From positions 1-64,000 of the forward strand of contig NZ_JACZFQ010000107.1 of NCBI RefSeq assembly GCF_014904755.1: 64,000 nt of DNA. Reading direction: 5' to 3'. This document shows, piece after piece, positions 42,798 to 50,701 of this stretch. The notes beneath the pieces are model-generated. The model was not told the DNA's origin and searched no databases. It saw nothing but the letters and a program-made list of their open reading frames with translations. Source of the stretch: Neoluteolibacter marinus (GTDB lineage: Bacteria > Verrucomicrobiota > Verrucomicrobiia > Verrucomicrobiales > Akkermansiaceae). The first letter of the stretch is position 1; each line of letters starts with the position of its first letter. The position numbers were made by a program, and so were the translations under genes.

Positions 42798-44978
42798 TCA
42801 GTTCGCCCCCGCGCCGGAGTAGAACATCTTGCGGCGCTCCTCCACCACGATCAGCCAGTTCATCATGGTGATCGGCGGAAGCTCCGCCGGATGGGTGATC
42901 GGGCGCAGGTTGACGTCGATGTTGCCGGCGGCCGCGTCGGTCTCGCTCGCCATCTTGAAATCGAGCAAGTGGACCGGATTGGCAGCGGTGCCATCATCCC
43001 CCTTCAAGTGACCGATCTGGCCCGCCACCTCGACCTTGTAGGGATCAAATTCAGTGCCATAGCGCTTCTCCGGTGCAAACAGGGAGGCCGGGGGATAGAA
43101 GGGCGATGACAGGCCAGCCGGTGCCACGGCGGGCACCACATTGAAGTCATCGCCGATGTAGAGGCGGAGATTGGTCACCAGCGAAAAGCCTTTGGTGAAG
43201 CCCGTGAGGTCATCACACTCGGTCATCAGCACCGCGTAGTCGTTGTCAGTGCACGGGATATTCGGCTTGTAGACGGGATTGTTGATGCCTGTCACGGTGT
43301 AGTCCACGTTCACCACCAGGGAATGGTTGACCGCGGTCGAGTCGGCTCCGAGCGATTGGAGAAAGGCGGGAAAACGCTTGGGATAAATGGCAATCGACGG
43401 CCGGGTTCCGTGAAGCAGCTTCAATTCGAATGGCGGGCTTGGCCGGAAGTATCCGCCCTTGAGCGTGCCCACGTCCGGGTCGCCGAAGGTCGCGTTGTTG
43501 AAATTGATCGTCCCGGTCACCCCGTTCCTGAAGTAGTACCGGTTGTTGGAGCCATAGGCGACATCGACCACGTTGGTGAAGGTATAGCTCTGGTTCTCGT
43601 TGGCTACCTTGGTGAATCCAGAGGGAAGCGGCACCGCGCCCGAAGCGTTGAGCGGGAACAACATCGTCTGCCGGGTTCCGCCCTTGAAATACTCGAAACG
43701 CAAGGCCGTCGGGGTGATGTCGGTGGCACTTTTCACGCCGGTCACATCGAGCCGCATGGCGCATTGCAAGGCTCCCACCGAATAATTGTTCCAAGATGTT
43801 GGAGACAAAACGTTTGTCTCTGCCGAGTGGATAAACCGGTCGAAGTATTCAGATCCGCGATTGATCGGAATGAAAGCCGCACGACCCGCTTCCGAAGCCA
43901 ACGTCACGGGCATGAAAACTCCGTTGGTAACCTCGAACTGCTCGCGCACCCCCGGCGCGAACGGATCCCCGCCGAGCGCGTTGTCGCCAATGGTGACGTC
44001 ATCGGCCAACTCAAGCCCGCGCCGTCCAGCGATGCGTTCGAGGTGCATCCCGCTGTCCACCTGGGCCCTGGTCGAATAAATGCCACCTTGGATCGAAGTG
44101 TTCTGCCACGGCGTTCCGTCGGCATGGCTACCCAGTTCGGTGAAGGCCTCCGCTGAAATTGCGAGCTGGGAAGGGATTTCATAAAGGGAGACGATGAAGT
44201 CCCTTTCCCCGCCTTGTCCCCCATCCCGTCCAAAGCTGTTGAGAATCATGTTATTCTCCCCGAGCTGCATGCTGAAAGCCCACCAGTTCCGTTTCGCCAC
44301 GAAGGGTTGACCTGGGGCACAGTAACCGAACCGGATCTCCGGGTAGGGAATGATATTCATCCTCGGATAGTCGGCAACCGACAATCCGACTTCCGCCAAC
44401 GCCAGGTTCCCGTAGGTCTTCTGGTTGGAAATGATCGGATAGACCGCGTCGTTTCCGGCAAGTGTGCTGTTCGATGTCTCCAAGGGAGCGGGAAACCCCG
44501 CGCCGAGAGAGCGGTTGAGGCCCGATGACATGTAGCCCGGCTCCGGTTCGATCGCATCGAACGCGAGGTTCATGTTGGTGAAGGAGGCGTCACCCCGGTT
44601 GGCCGTGATCGCGCTCGGCACTCCCAATTGTGTCTTCAAATTGGCAGAAATCGACGACCTGCCGTTGGCTTGCTCCAGAGCCTCAGAAAAGATGTTCTGC
44701 CACCTCAACGAATCGCGCGCCGAACCGGAGATGTTGGAACGATGCTGCATCGCCCCGATCGCACGGTTCGGCACGATGTTGACCATCGCCCGGAGCACCG
44801 CATCTTCCTTGTCGGCATAGTCGATCCGCAACTGGCTCTCGGATTGCACGACCTGCGCCACGGCGGCCCCACGATAGGCGCTGAGCGTCAGCAAGGTCAG
44901 CATCACCCCGGCGCCCAGGACAATGATGTACGAGATGTATCCAGGTCGGAACCCCTTGCGTGCCGGTGCCGTTTTCAT
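42798..44978 (-). CDS. Large pilin-cassette protein (Verru_Chthon cassette A-like)
   Basis: The product is 726 residues. One N-terminal membrane helix (about 13-36, YISYIIVLGAGVMLTLLTLSAY) is preceded by a short basic segment and followed by a helical stretch like PilX/GspK minor pilins. The rest is a large beta-rich extracytoplasmic region. It is the last gene of a six-gene minus-strand operon and overlaps the preceding pseudopilin gene by ATGA. Length and position resemble the A protein of the cassettes described in Verrucomicrobium and Chthoniobacter. The match is from memory and moderate. Confidence 0.6.
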   Translation of the reverse strand: MKTAPARKGFRPGYISYIIVLGAGVMLTLLTLSAYRGAAVAQVVQSESQLRIDYADKEDAVLRAMVNIVPNRAIGAMQHRSNISGSARDSLRWQNIFSEALEQANGRSSISANLKTQLGVPSAITANRGDASFTNMNLAFDAIEPEPGYMSSGLNRSLGAGFPAPLETSNSTLAGNDAVYPIISNQKTYGNLALAEVGLSVADYPRMNIIPYPEIRFGYCAPGQPFVAKRNWWAFSMQLGENNMILNSFGRDGGQGGERDFIVSLYEIPSQLAISAEAFTELGSHADGTPWQNTSIQGGIYSTRAQVDSGMHLERIAGRRGLELADDVTIGDNALGGDPFAPGVREQFEVTNGVFMPVTLASEAGRAAFIPINRGSEYFDRFIHSAETNVLSPTSWNNYSVGALQCAMRLDVTGVKSATDITPTALRFEYFKGGTRQTMLFPLNASGAVPLPSGFTKVANENQSYTFTNVVDVAYGSNNRYYFRNGVTGTINFNNATFGDPDVGTLKGGYFRPSPPFELKLLHGTRPSIAIYPKRFPAFLQSLGADSTAVNHSLVVNVDYTVTGINNPVYKPNIPCTDNDYAVLMTECDDLTGFTKGFSLVTNLRLYIGDDFNVVPAVAPAGLSSPFYPPASLFAPEKRYGTEFDPYKVEVAGQIGHLKGDDGTAANPVHLLDFKMASETDAAAGNIDVNLRPITHPAELPPITMMNWLIVVEERRKMFYSGAGAN

Positions 44979-45508
44979 AGCTGTTGTGACCCTGAGTATG
45001 TGAGTTCTTCTCCATTCGGGCCGATCAAGCGGATCCGCAGAATGCCTTGTTCAATCGAAAACCTGACGTCGTCGGGGCGTTTGGTCAGCGACCAGTCGGG
45101 CGTGCCCAGTTCACCGCTTGAATTCACCATGCGGTAATAGAGCCCCGTCCCCGTCCCCGGATCCTCGAACGACAGGACGGATGCCCTGAACGTTCCGTCG
45201 GGTTCCTTGAAGCGAAGCATCAGCACCGGAGCATCGGCCATCACAGGGGGATTCCCGGACACGATGTCATCGACGCTTTCATAAAGCCGGTAACCGTCCG
45301 CAGTCCCAACGATCTTGACCAGATAGTTGTTGATCATGGGAGCCTCCGTGGTGAGGAAGTTCTGGGCGTTGAAAATCCTCAGGAAGGCGATCTGCTGGTT
45401 GACCAGCGACAGCAGCAGGGTGGCCACGGTGATGCCGACGGCCATTCCCAGCGCCAATTCGAGCAGAGTGAAGCCCCTCCGAACGGCTGTTGTCCGGTCA
45501 ATCTTCAT
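44975..45508 (-). CDS. Prepilin-type protein
   Basis: The product is 177 residues. It has a canonical type IV prepilin/pseudopilin N-terminus: RRGFTLLELALGMAVG, with cleavage after Gly12 and Glu17 as the +5 residue, followed by a hydrophobic helix. The C-terminal domain contains DAPVLMLRFKEPDGTF and PDDVRFSIEQGILRIRL. It would be processed by a PilD-type peptidase not found in the window. It overlaps genes on both sides by ATGA. Confidence 0.87.
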   Translation of the reverse strand: MKIDRTTAVRRGFTLLELALGMAVGITVATLLLSLVNQQIAFLRIFNAQNFLTTEAPMINNYLVKIVGTADGYRLYESVDDIVSGNPPVMADAPVLMLRFKEPDGTFRASVLSFEDPGTGTGLYYRMVNSSGELGTPDWSLTKRPDDVRFSIEQGILRIRLIGPNGEELTYSGSQQL

Positions 45509-45984
45509 TGGGAGCGCACCACGGTTCGGGATTTGAGGTAGGTCCGGCCTCCGACCGTGTAACGGATCACGCTTTGCAAACGCCACACCTCCATCGCCGA
45601 TGGATTGGTAGCCAAAGTCCCAGCCCCCCCTTTGAGAGGCAGGTTGTTGGTATCTGCAAATCGGGTCCGGGTCACGGAACCATTGATTGGCTGGCCACCG
45701 GGCAACTTCCCAAGCTCCACGACGGAGGTCGAAACCTGGGGATTGAGCGGCCAAAGACTATCCGGGCCCGAAAGGTCCTCGAAAGTGGCACGCTGGGCGG
45801 TTGCCTTCTCGAAGGTCAGATAGGCGTCCGTGACGCTCTGCTGGAGCGTCCACTGGCGGGGAGCAGTGACGTTCAGCGAGAGCTTGAGAAGAATCAGCCC
45901 CAGAATGCTCAGCATCGACATCGCGATTGTCGCTTCGACCAGTACCGAGCCCGTCGCCGATCTTGCAGGCTTGCGAGGGGACAG
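45505..45984 (-). CDS. Prepilin-like protein with uncertain start
   Basis: The body is clear: ATGSVLVEATIAMSMLSILGLILL is a pseudopilin-type N-terminus (cleavage after Gly, Glu at +5), followed by a soluble domain to ARSRTVVRSQ-like end. No in-frame ATG precedes it. CTG 45984 and ATT 46014 are the only nearby candidates; the ATG at 46019 (MKFSTRGVF) is one base out of frame across a T-rich run. The protein is at least 159 residues. It shares ATGA with the next pseudopilin gene. Confidence 0.7.
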   Translation of the reverse strand: MSPRKPARSATGSVLVEATIAMSMLSILGLILLKLSLNVTAPRQWTLQQSVTDAYLTFEKATAQRATFEDLSGPDSLWPLNPQVSTSVVELGKLPGGQPINGSVTRTRFADTNNLPLKGGAGTLATNPSAMEVWRLQSVIRYTVGGRTYLKSRTVVRSQ

Positions 45985-46026
45985 GAAAAACGGAAAACTC
46001 CGCGTGTGCTGAATTTCATCAGATGT

Positions 46027-46614
46027 ATGGCATTGGCCGTCATCCTCGCCGGAACGATGGTCACCCGCCTGCACGCCCAAGCCGTGCTCGAGCCACCCTT
46101 CGGCCTCCATTGGGGCGATACTCCGGAAAACTTGATTAACTGGGCTTCCGCACATTCCCTGGACGTTAACATTTCGCTGCCCGGCGATCAACCCGCACTT
46201 CGCATCGTCCGGATATCCGCCCGCAGTGGCAACCTCCCCAAGTCCGCCGCGCAGGCCATCGAGGGGCGCTTTCACAGCGGGCGGCTTTTCGAGGTCACCG
46301 TCCATTACCGCGACCGCGCCGCGACGGCGGAAGAGATGGAGACCCGTTTCAACAAGCTGAAGAAGGAACTTACCGGGGAATATGGCACTCTTTCCGCCAA
46401 CCGGCAGGACCGCGCCATCAAGGACCAGTTTGTCACATTCACCGAGTCCTTTCACCGCGAACCGGTCCGCGGCTTGTTCCTTTTGCTCGCGTATACCGAG
46501 GTCGGGGACCAGCTGAGGAAGACCCGCGAGGCAACCTTTTCTCTTCTCTACCGGAACGACAACCTCCGGCAGGACCTGGAGAAGCTCCTCTCCCCCGGCG
46601 GGAATCGGAAGTGA
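46027..46614 (+). CDS. Secreted hypothetical protein
   Basis: The product is 195 residues from ATG 46027, with a short signal peptide (MALAVILAGTMVTRLHAQA). The mature part begins LEPPFGLHWGDTPENLINWA, which is like periplasmic proteins that recognise a GLxWGxTxxxV motif, followed by a helical region (ETRFNKLKKELTGEYG). No specific family is assigned. It is inserted on the opposite strand between pseudopilin operon genes, which breaks the operon. Confidence 0.65.
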   Translation: MALAVILAGTMVTRLHAQAVLEPPFGLHWGDTPENLINWASAHSLDVNISLPGDQPALRIVRISARSGNLPKSAAQAIEGRFHSGRLFEVTVHYRDRAATAEEMETRFNKLKKELTGEYGTLSANRQDRAIKDQFVTFTESFHREPVRGLFLLLAYTEVGDQLRKTREATFSLLYRNDNLRQDLEKLLSPGGNRK

Positions 46615-46640
46615 CGGCACCTGGAGTTTCATGATGGAGA

Positions 46641-46663
46641 TCCGGGGCGAGAGACACCCCGGA
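46641..46663. terminator. Hairpin between convergent genes
   Basis: TCCGGGG and CCCCGGA form a perfect 7-bp stem around CGAGAGACA, between the stop codons at 46614 (plus) and 46684 (minus). It could serve both directions. Confidence 0.5.
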
Positions 46664-46683
46664 GGCGTTCGCAGCTCGCCGGC

Positions 46684-47727
46684 TCAGTCCATGGTCGTCA
46701 CGGTTCCGTTCATCTGGATCGTTCGATCCAGATGGAACGTGACGTGGCTCAGACGCTCCAGACCGAAGGGTGTCGAAGTGACAAGCTCCATGGTCCATTG
46801 ACCGTCGCCACCTTCATCAAACACCGAATCGTAATCACTGAGCACCAGCACTTCACTCCGCGGCACGCTCTCGTTGACCAGCAACGAGGAACCCGGGACG
46901 ATCTTCCCGGTCGTACCGAGACTCGGAGCGCCCTTGTAGACCTGAACGTAGGTGTGGGAACTCGGATAGAGGTCGTTGAGCGTGATCGTGACGTTGGGCA
47001 AGGAGAAGCGGATCATCTGGTTGGCCGTGATGCCGGCGAGAGCACCGTCGGCCACCGGCCAGATCTGGATGAACTGGGATGCCAACTGGGACGGAGGCAC
47101 GTGATAGTCGGGCCCTTGGTTGTCATCCAGGGACCAGAAAGAGAACCGCTCCTCGCCTCTCTTCTTCAGCGCATTTGCTCCCGGCAGTGCGGTGATGACA
47201 TAGTTCAGGGTCTGGATTCCATTCTGATCCATCTCCACCTGGCTGCTCAAGGTCGCGAGCGAGCGATCGAGACCTTCACCGGTTCCGTCCACTCCGTAGG
47301 ACTGGACATGATGCAGGAAGTTGACCTTCTTGGACGCCTCGGGTGCCCCGGCATCGGACAACAGGCCGCTGATCGAAATATCGACATAGAACGGGCGGTC
47401 AGCCCTCGTCCTCGGGATCACCTGATAAGGATCTTCCGATCGGATCGCCACCTGTCCGATTGGCACGTAGGTGCCCACGTAGCGGGTATCCAACAGATAA
47501 TCCGTGAGCGGTGAAGCCTTGACCGTCCACAGCTCAAAGCGCGCACCACCCGGGTCGATCGCAAGCGGGGAAAGGGACTCTCCGTTCTGGGACACACCGA
47601 CATCCCACTCAACGCCGGTTGGCAGTTGGACCTGGCGGATGAAATTGGTGTACGACGCCCCGTTCTGTGCCATCAATGACACCGGCAAGAGGACGACAAC
47701 GGCGGCGACGATGGATTGGATCTTCAT
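46684..47727 (-). CDS. Secreted protein of the pseudopilin locus
   Basis: The product is 347 residues with signal peptide MKIQSIVAAVVVLLPVSLMAQ. The mature part is beta-rich, with GDGQWTMELVTSTPFGLERLSHVTF near the end. No family recognised. It overlaps the upstream gene by four bases and lies in the same operon, so it is likely an exported component or cargo of the pilus-like system. Confidence 0.6.
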   Translation of the reverse strand: MKIQSIVAAVVVLLPVSLMAQNGASYTNFIRQVQLPTGVEWDVGVSQNGESLSPLAIDPGGARFELWTVKASPLTDYLLDTRYVGTYVPIGQVAIRSEDPYQVIPRTRADRPFYVDISISGLLSDAGAPEASKKVNFLHHVQSYGVDGTGEGLDRSLATLSSQVEMDQNGIQTLNYVITALPGANALKKRGEERFSFWSLDDNQGPDYHVPPSQLASQFIQIWPVADGALAGITANQMIRFSLPNVTITLNDLYPSSHTYVQVYKGAPSLGTTGKIVPGSSLLVNESVPRSEVLVLSDYDSVFDEGGDGQWTMELVTSTPFGLERLSHVTFHLDRTIQMNGTVTTMD

Positions 47728-48323
47728 GGCGTGGCGACGGTAGGAATTGGGTTGGCTGGTTTGCCGGCTGACACCGTTGCGGCATCGGCCTCCTCTGGCA
47801 CTTTCAGCGGGAGAACCGAGATCGGGCCTTCCTGGAAAGTCGCGACCACGAGCCGCGTTTCCTTTTCGAATGATTTGAGGGTGGATTCATCCAGCGCCTT
47901 GTTGCCCTCCGCCTGGACACGCGACACCTGGACGGTGCGGATCCAGGCCCGGTTTGCATTGAGGAACTCGGTCCAGTTGATGAGGCGTGAACCATCCTGT
48001 ATGGCGAGCCGGTCCGAGAGCACCTTGGGCACATGGATGATCGCACGCTTCGGGACGATCGTCGCGAAGCCGCGATAGCAAATGATATCGGAGCGCGAAA
48101 TCAGGTTGGAGGGAACGTTGGTAACCGACGGATCGTCACCCGCCGCGGGCTTGAAAACCGGAGGAGGGGCATCTTCCAGAGCTTTCCGGGCCGCTTCGAC
48201 GACCTGTTCATGGGTGGGAACATCCCGCATCTGAACCTTGCGGGGAGCTTCACCCGCGGCTGCCGGACAAACCGACAGCGAACCGAAAAGGAGAAGCAAA
48301 CCAAAACTGGCGACAGTCTTCAT
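47724..48323 (-). CDS. Secreted protein of the pseudopilin locus
   Basis: The product is 199 residues from ATG 48323, with a signal peptide (MKTVASFGLLLLFGSLSVCPAAA). The mature part has RDVPTHEQVVEAARKALED and ICYRGFATIVPKRAIIHVPK. No family recognised. It overlaps the following gene by ATGA, so the set is translationally coupled. Confidence 0.6.
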   Translation of the reverse strand: MKTVASFGLLLLFGSLSVCPAAAGEAPRKVQMRDVPTHEQVVEAARKALEDAPPPVFKPAAGDDPSVTNVPSNLISRSDIICYRGFATIVPKRAIIHVPKVLSDRLAIQDGSRLINWTEFLNANRAWIRTVQVSRVQAEGNKALDESTLKSFEKETRLVVATFQEGPISVLPLKVPEEADAATVSAGKPANPIPTVATP

Positions 48324-48353
48324 GATTTCAAGGAGTTTGGGCAAAGCAGCAGC

Positions 48354-49205
48354 TCACTTGTTTTCGTCATCGACGGTCGGATCACTGTCCTCCTTCGGAG
48401 CATTGCCGGGATTGCTCGAATCGACACCGTCCGCATTGTTGCCGTGCCCGTTGTTGTTCTTGCAGCCGAACGTCACCAGCAGGACCATATCCTGGAGGTC
48501 GTAGCCTTGGTCCGATTTCTGGGAGTCGTAGTGGGTCAGTTCCATGAAAACGATCACGTCCATGGGCCCGATCTTCACGCGCCCTTCGGCATCGAGGTAA
48601 GGCTTGATGAAGCTCTCCAATGTCGGAGCGGTGTGCATCGGGTTCGTGGTGGGCGGAATATCGCCGTTCACCAACGTCCGCACGTTGTCCGTTCCGCTTT
48701 GGGAAGTGAAATAAGGACCCCAGCTTCCATTGTAGTAGTAGCGGCCGCCAAACCTGAGGGTTTCCCCCTGGGTCATGTCCTTGTAGAAAACCACCTTGTT
48801 CGGTTTGACGTCGTCGTTGGTTCCGTAAAAGACCTGCTCATAGCTACCTCCGTTGTAGCTCACCTTGGCCTCGGTGGGGACAAAGGAATAGCTCTTCCCG
48901 GATCCAACGGTCACCCCGGCACCGAGGACTCGAATCGTGGCACACAACGGCTCCTTCGGGGTGATCGAATTGTCATCCACCTCCACCACATCCTTGACCG
49001 AAGAAGGATAGGTGATGTTCCACGTCAATTTCGGATGGGTTCCCGGCTGCACGATGATCGGGAATGCCGTCAAGGCCCCCACGGGAATGGCAGGGTCCGT
49101 GGAGTTTCCATTCCCATTTCCGTTTCCGGCACGGGCAACAGGAGGAGCAATCGCACAGAGGCTCAGTGAGACTGCCGCAAGGGCAGCCATTCGGCTGGTT
49201 TTCAT
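48354..49205 (-). CDS. Secreted protein, first gene of the pseudopilin operon
   Basis: The product is 283 residues from ATG 49205, with a signal peptide (MKTSRMAALAAVSLSLCAIAPPVARA). The mature part starts with an Asn/Gly repeat (GNGNGNGNS), then beta-rich sequence: PKLTWNITYPSSVKDVVEV and TLRFGGRYYYNGSWGPYF. The Asp/Asn-rich C-terminus resembles a linker. Unknown family; operon position suggests a secreted partner of the pseudopilins. Confidence 0.6.
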   Translation of the reverse strand: MKTSRMAALAAVSLSLCAIAPPVARAGNGNGNGNSTDPAIPVGALTAFPIIVQPGTHPKLTWNITYPSSVKDVVEVDDNSITPKEPLCATIRVLGAGVTVGSGKSYSFVPTEAKVSYNGGSYEQVFYGTNDDVKPNKVVFYKDMTQGETLRFGGRYYYNGSWGPYFTSQSGTDNVRTLVNGDIPPTTNPMHTAPTLESFIKPYLDAEGRVKIGPMDVIVFMELTHYDSQKSDQGYDLQDMVLLVTFGCKNNNGHGNNADGVDSSNPGNAPKEDSDPTVDDENK

Positions 49206-49507
49206 GGCTGGTTGTATGGGTGGACAGTTGTGATCAACTTCTCCGCCCTCCTGGATCCATGGCGTGGGACATGCCTTGGGGAGAGGGACCCGGCGAGGGT
49301 GCCGGGCATGGAACGGCCCAAGGAAATGGAGCCGGGCCATGCCCGCTCGGGACAGAGTCCCTCGCCGGGTCTCCGGGGAAGCGATGCGGGAACATCGCCT
49401 CTCCGGACAGGATCAGTTTTTCATGTAAGGTGGCGATGAAATCGCCAGGGTGGTGTTATCTCGGGTGTGGGAACAGCAATGGTCAGGTTACTGGTCGGGT
49501 GATCTTT
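49206..49507. other. Intergenic leader with a long imperfect stem-loop
   Basis: No gene is supported in these 302 bases. They hold an 85-base imperfect hairpin, 49287-49371: outer arms GACCCGGCGAGGG/CCCTCGCCGGGTC and inner arms CGGGCATGG/CCATGCCCG. It lies between a minus-strand gene end and the operon start, so it could be a terminator or a 5' leader element. Confidence 0.6.
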
Positions 49508-50299
49508 TCAGCGCCGCGGCAAGCCGTCGCTCCATCCGGACCAAGGCCCTTCGGGAACGTCACGGGCTTCGACGAAGCGCCATTGGACGCGCTCGCCACT
49601 GCGGAAATTGAGATAGTCCCGGACGGCCGGGCTTAAATCGATGCCGGCGGCATTGTTGCGATTGCCGCGCGGATCCTCGTTGCCGAAAACATACTGCCAG
49701 TGGTCGACCTCGAATGGACCGACATCCTCCCACTGGGCGTAGCAGACCTTGCCCTCGCGATGGATCGCGATCCAACGTCCCTTGCACACCGAGATCCCCT
49801 CCCCCCGATACTCGCGCCAGAACCAGGGAATCACCTCGGACGCTTCCGGACGATGATGCCCGCCCCGGGCGATGTCGTTGTAGGGCAGTGCGACATAGAA
49901 GGGATTGAGCTTCGGCACGAAACCGGCCGGCAGATATCCGTTGCGGCGATTCGGATCGTCATAACCACCGAAATTCTCCTGCCAGTTCATATCCCAGGAA
50001 CTCATGGTGTTAGGAACCGGGTTGTTCTGGCTTGGCAGTTCGCCGATCCAGAAAACGGTTCCAACCACGTTTCCACGCCATCCACGGAACGAACGGAGAG
50101 CATCGTCATCCTCCTCAATCACCAGCCGGGCGCGATCCGGGGTATTGAAAGGATTGCTAAGCCCGGGCAAGGCCTCGCGACGGTTCTCCAACAAGGCGCT
50201 GTGCAACTCCTCCAAACGGTCACCCAAGAGTGACGCAGCTCCCGCCACCGGCAAAAACACCGGCGCGAGAACCAGGAGAATGATGGAGTGCAGTTTCAT
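49508..50299 (-). CDS. Secreted protein with possible double-psi beta-barrel
   Basis: The product is 263 residues with signal peptide MKLHSIILLVLAPVFLPVAGAA. The C-terminal half, with YVALPYNDIARGG, VCYAQWEDVGPFEVDHWQYVF, GIDLSPAVRDYL and VQWRFVEARDVPEGPW, has features of RlpA-like double-psi barrels (a GPF and IDLS pattern). No catalytic Asp pattern of lytic transglycosylases could be confirmed. It is upstream of the pseudopilin operon on the same strand. Confidence 0.6.
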   Translation of the reverse strand: MKLHSIILLVLAPVFLPVAGAASLLGDRLEELHSALLENRREALPGLSNPFNTPDRARLVIEEDDDALRSFRGWRGNVVGTVFWIGELPSQNNPVPNTMSSWDMNWQENFGGYDDPNRRNGYLPAGFVPKLNPFYVALPYNDIARGGHHRPEASEVIPWFWREYRGEGISVCKGRWIAIHREGKVCYAQWEDVGPFEVDHWQYVFGNEDPRGNRNNAAGIDLSPAVRDYLNFRSGERVQWRFVEARDVPEGPWSGWSDGLPRR

Positions 50300-50701
50300 G
50301 GGAGTTTTTAAAACCCTCGATCCTCTTCGGACTCTTCGCCGGGCACTATGAACAATCAGGAAAACCAAACAAGAAATTTCTAACGAATTTTTGAACGTAT
50401 TTGAAATCTTGTTGTCTAAGGCGACCTTCAGGAGAATTAAGTCTCAAAATGAGAGAGTTACAGCGACCGAAATCGCCGTCCCATTCGAATTATTGGGCCC
50501 CGTGAGGCCCCAGATCAGCTCTTCGCATCGAAGCTCCAACAACATTCCCCCACCCTGCCGAGATGGCAAAGGAGGGGAAATGAAGCGGAACAATCGAACT
50601 CATGGACCCCCATAGAAGAGCAGGATCAGAGCCTCCGAACAATTTAATTTTCGTGATTTTTAAACAAAAGGAACCACGAATAGCTCTCTTTGATTAATTT
50701 C
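50300..50701. other. AT-richer intergenic gap
   Basis: About 400 bases with lower GC than the surroundings (for example AT-rich stretches near 50370-50410 and 50640-50700). No gene is supported. A small GGGCC/GGCCC hairpin lies at 50495-50510. It probably holds promoter sequence for the gene ending at 49508, or is a recombination scar. Confidence 0.5.
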
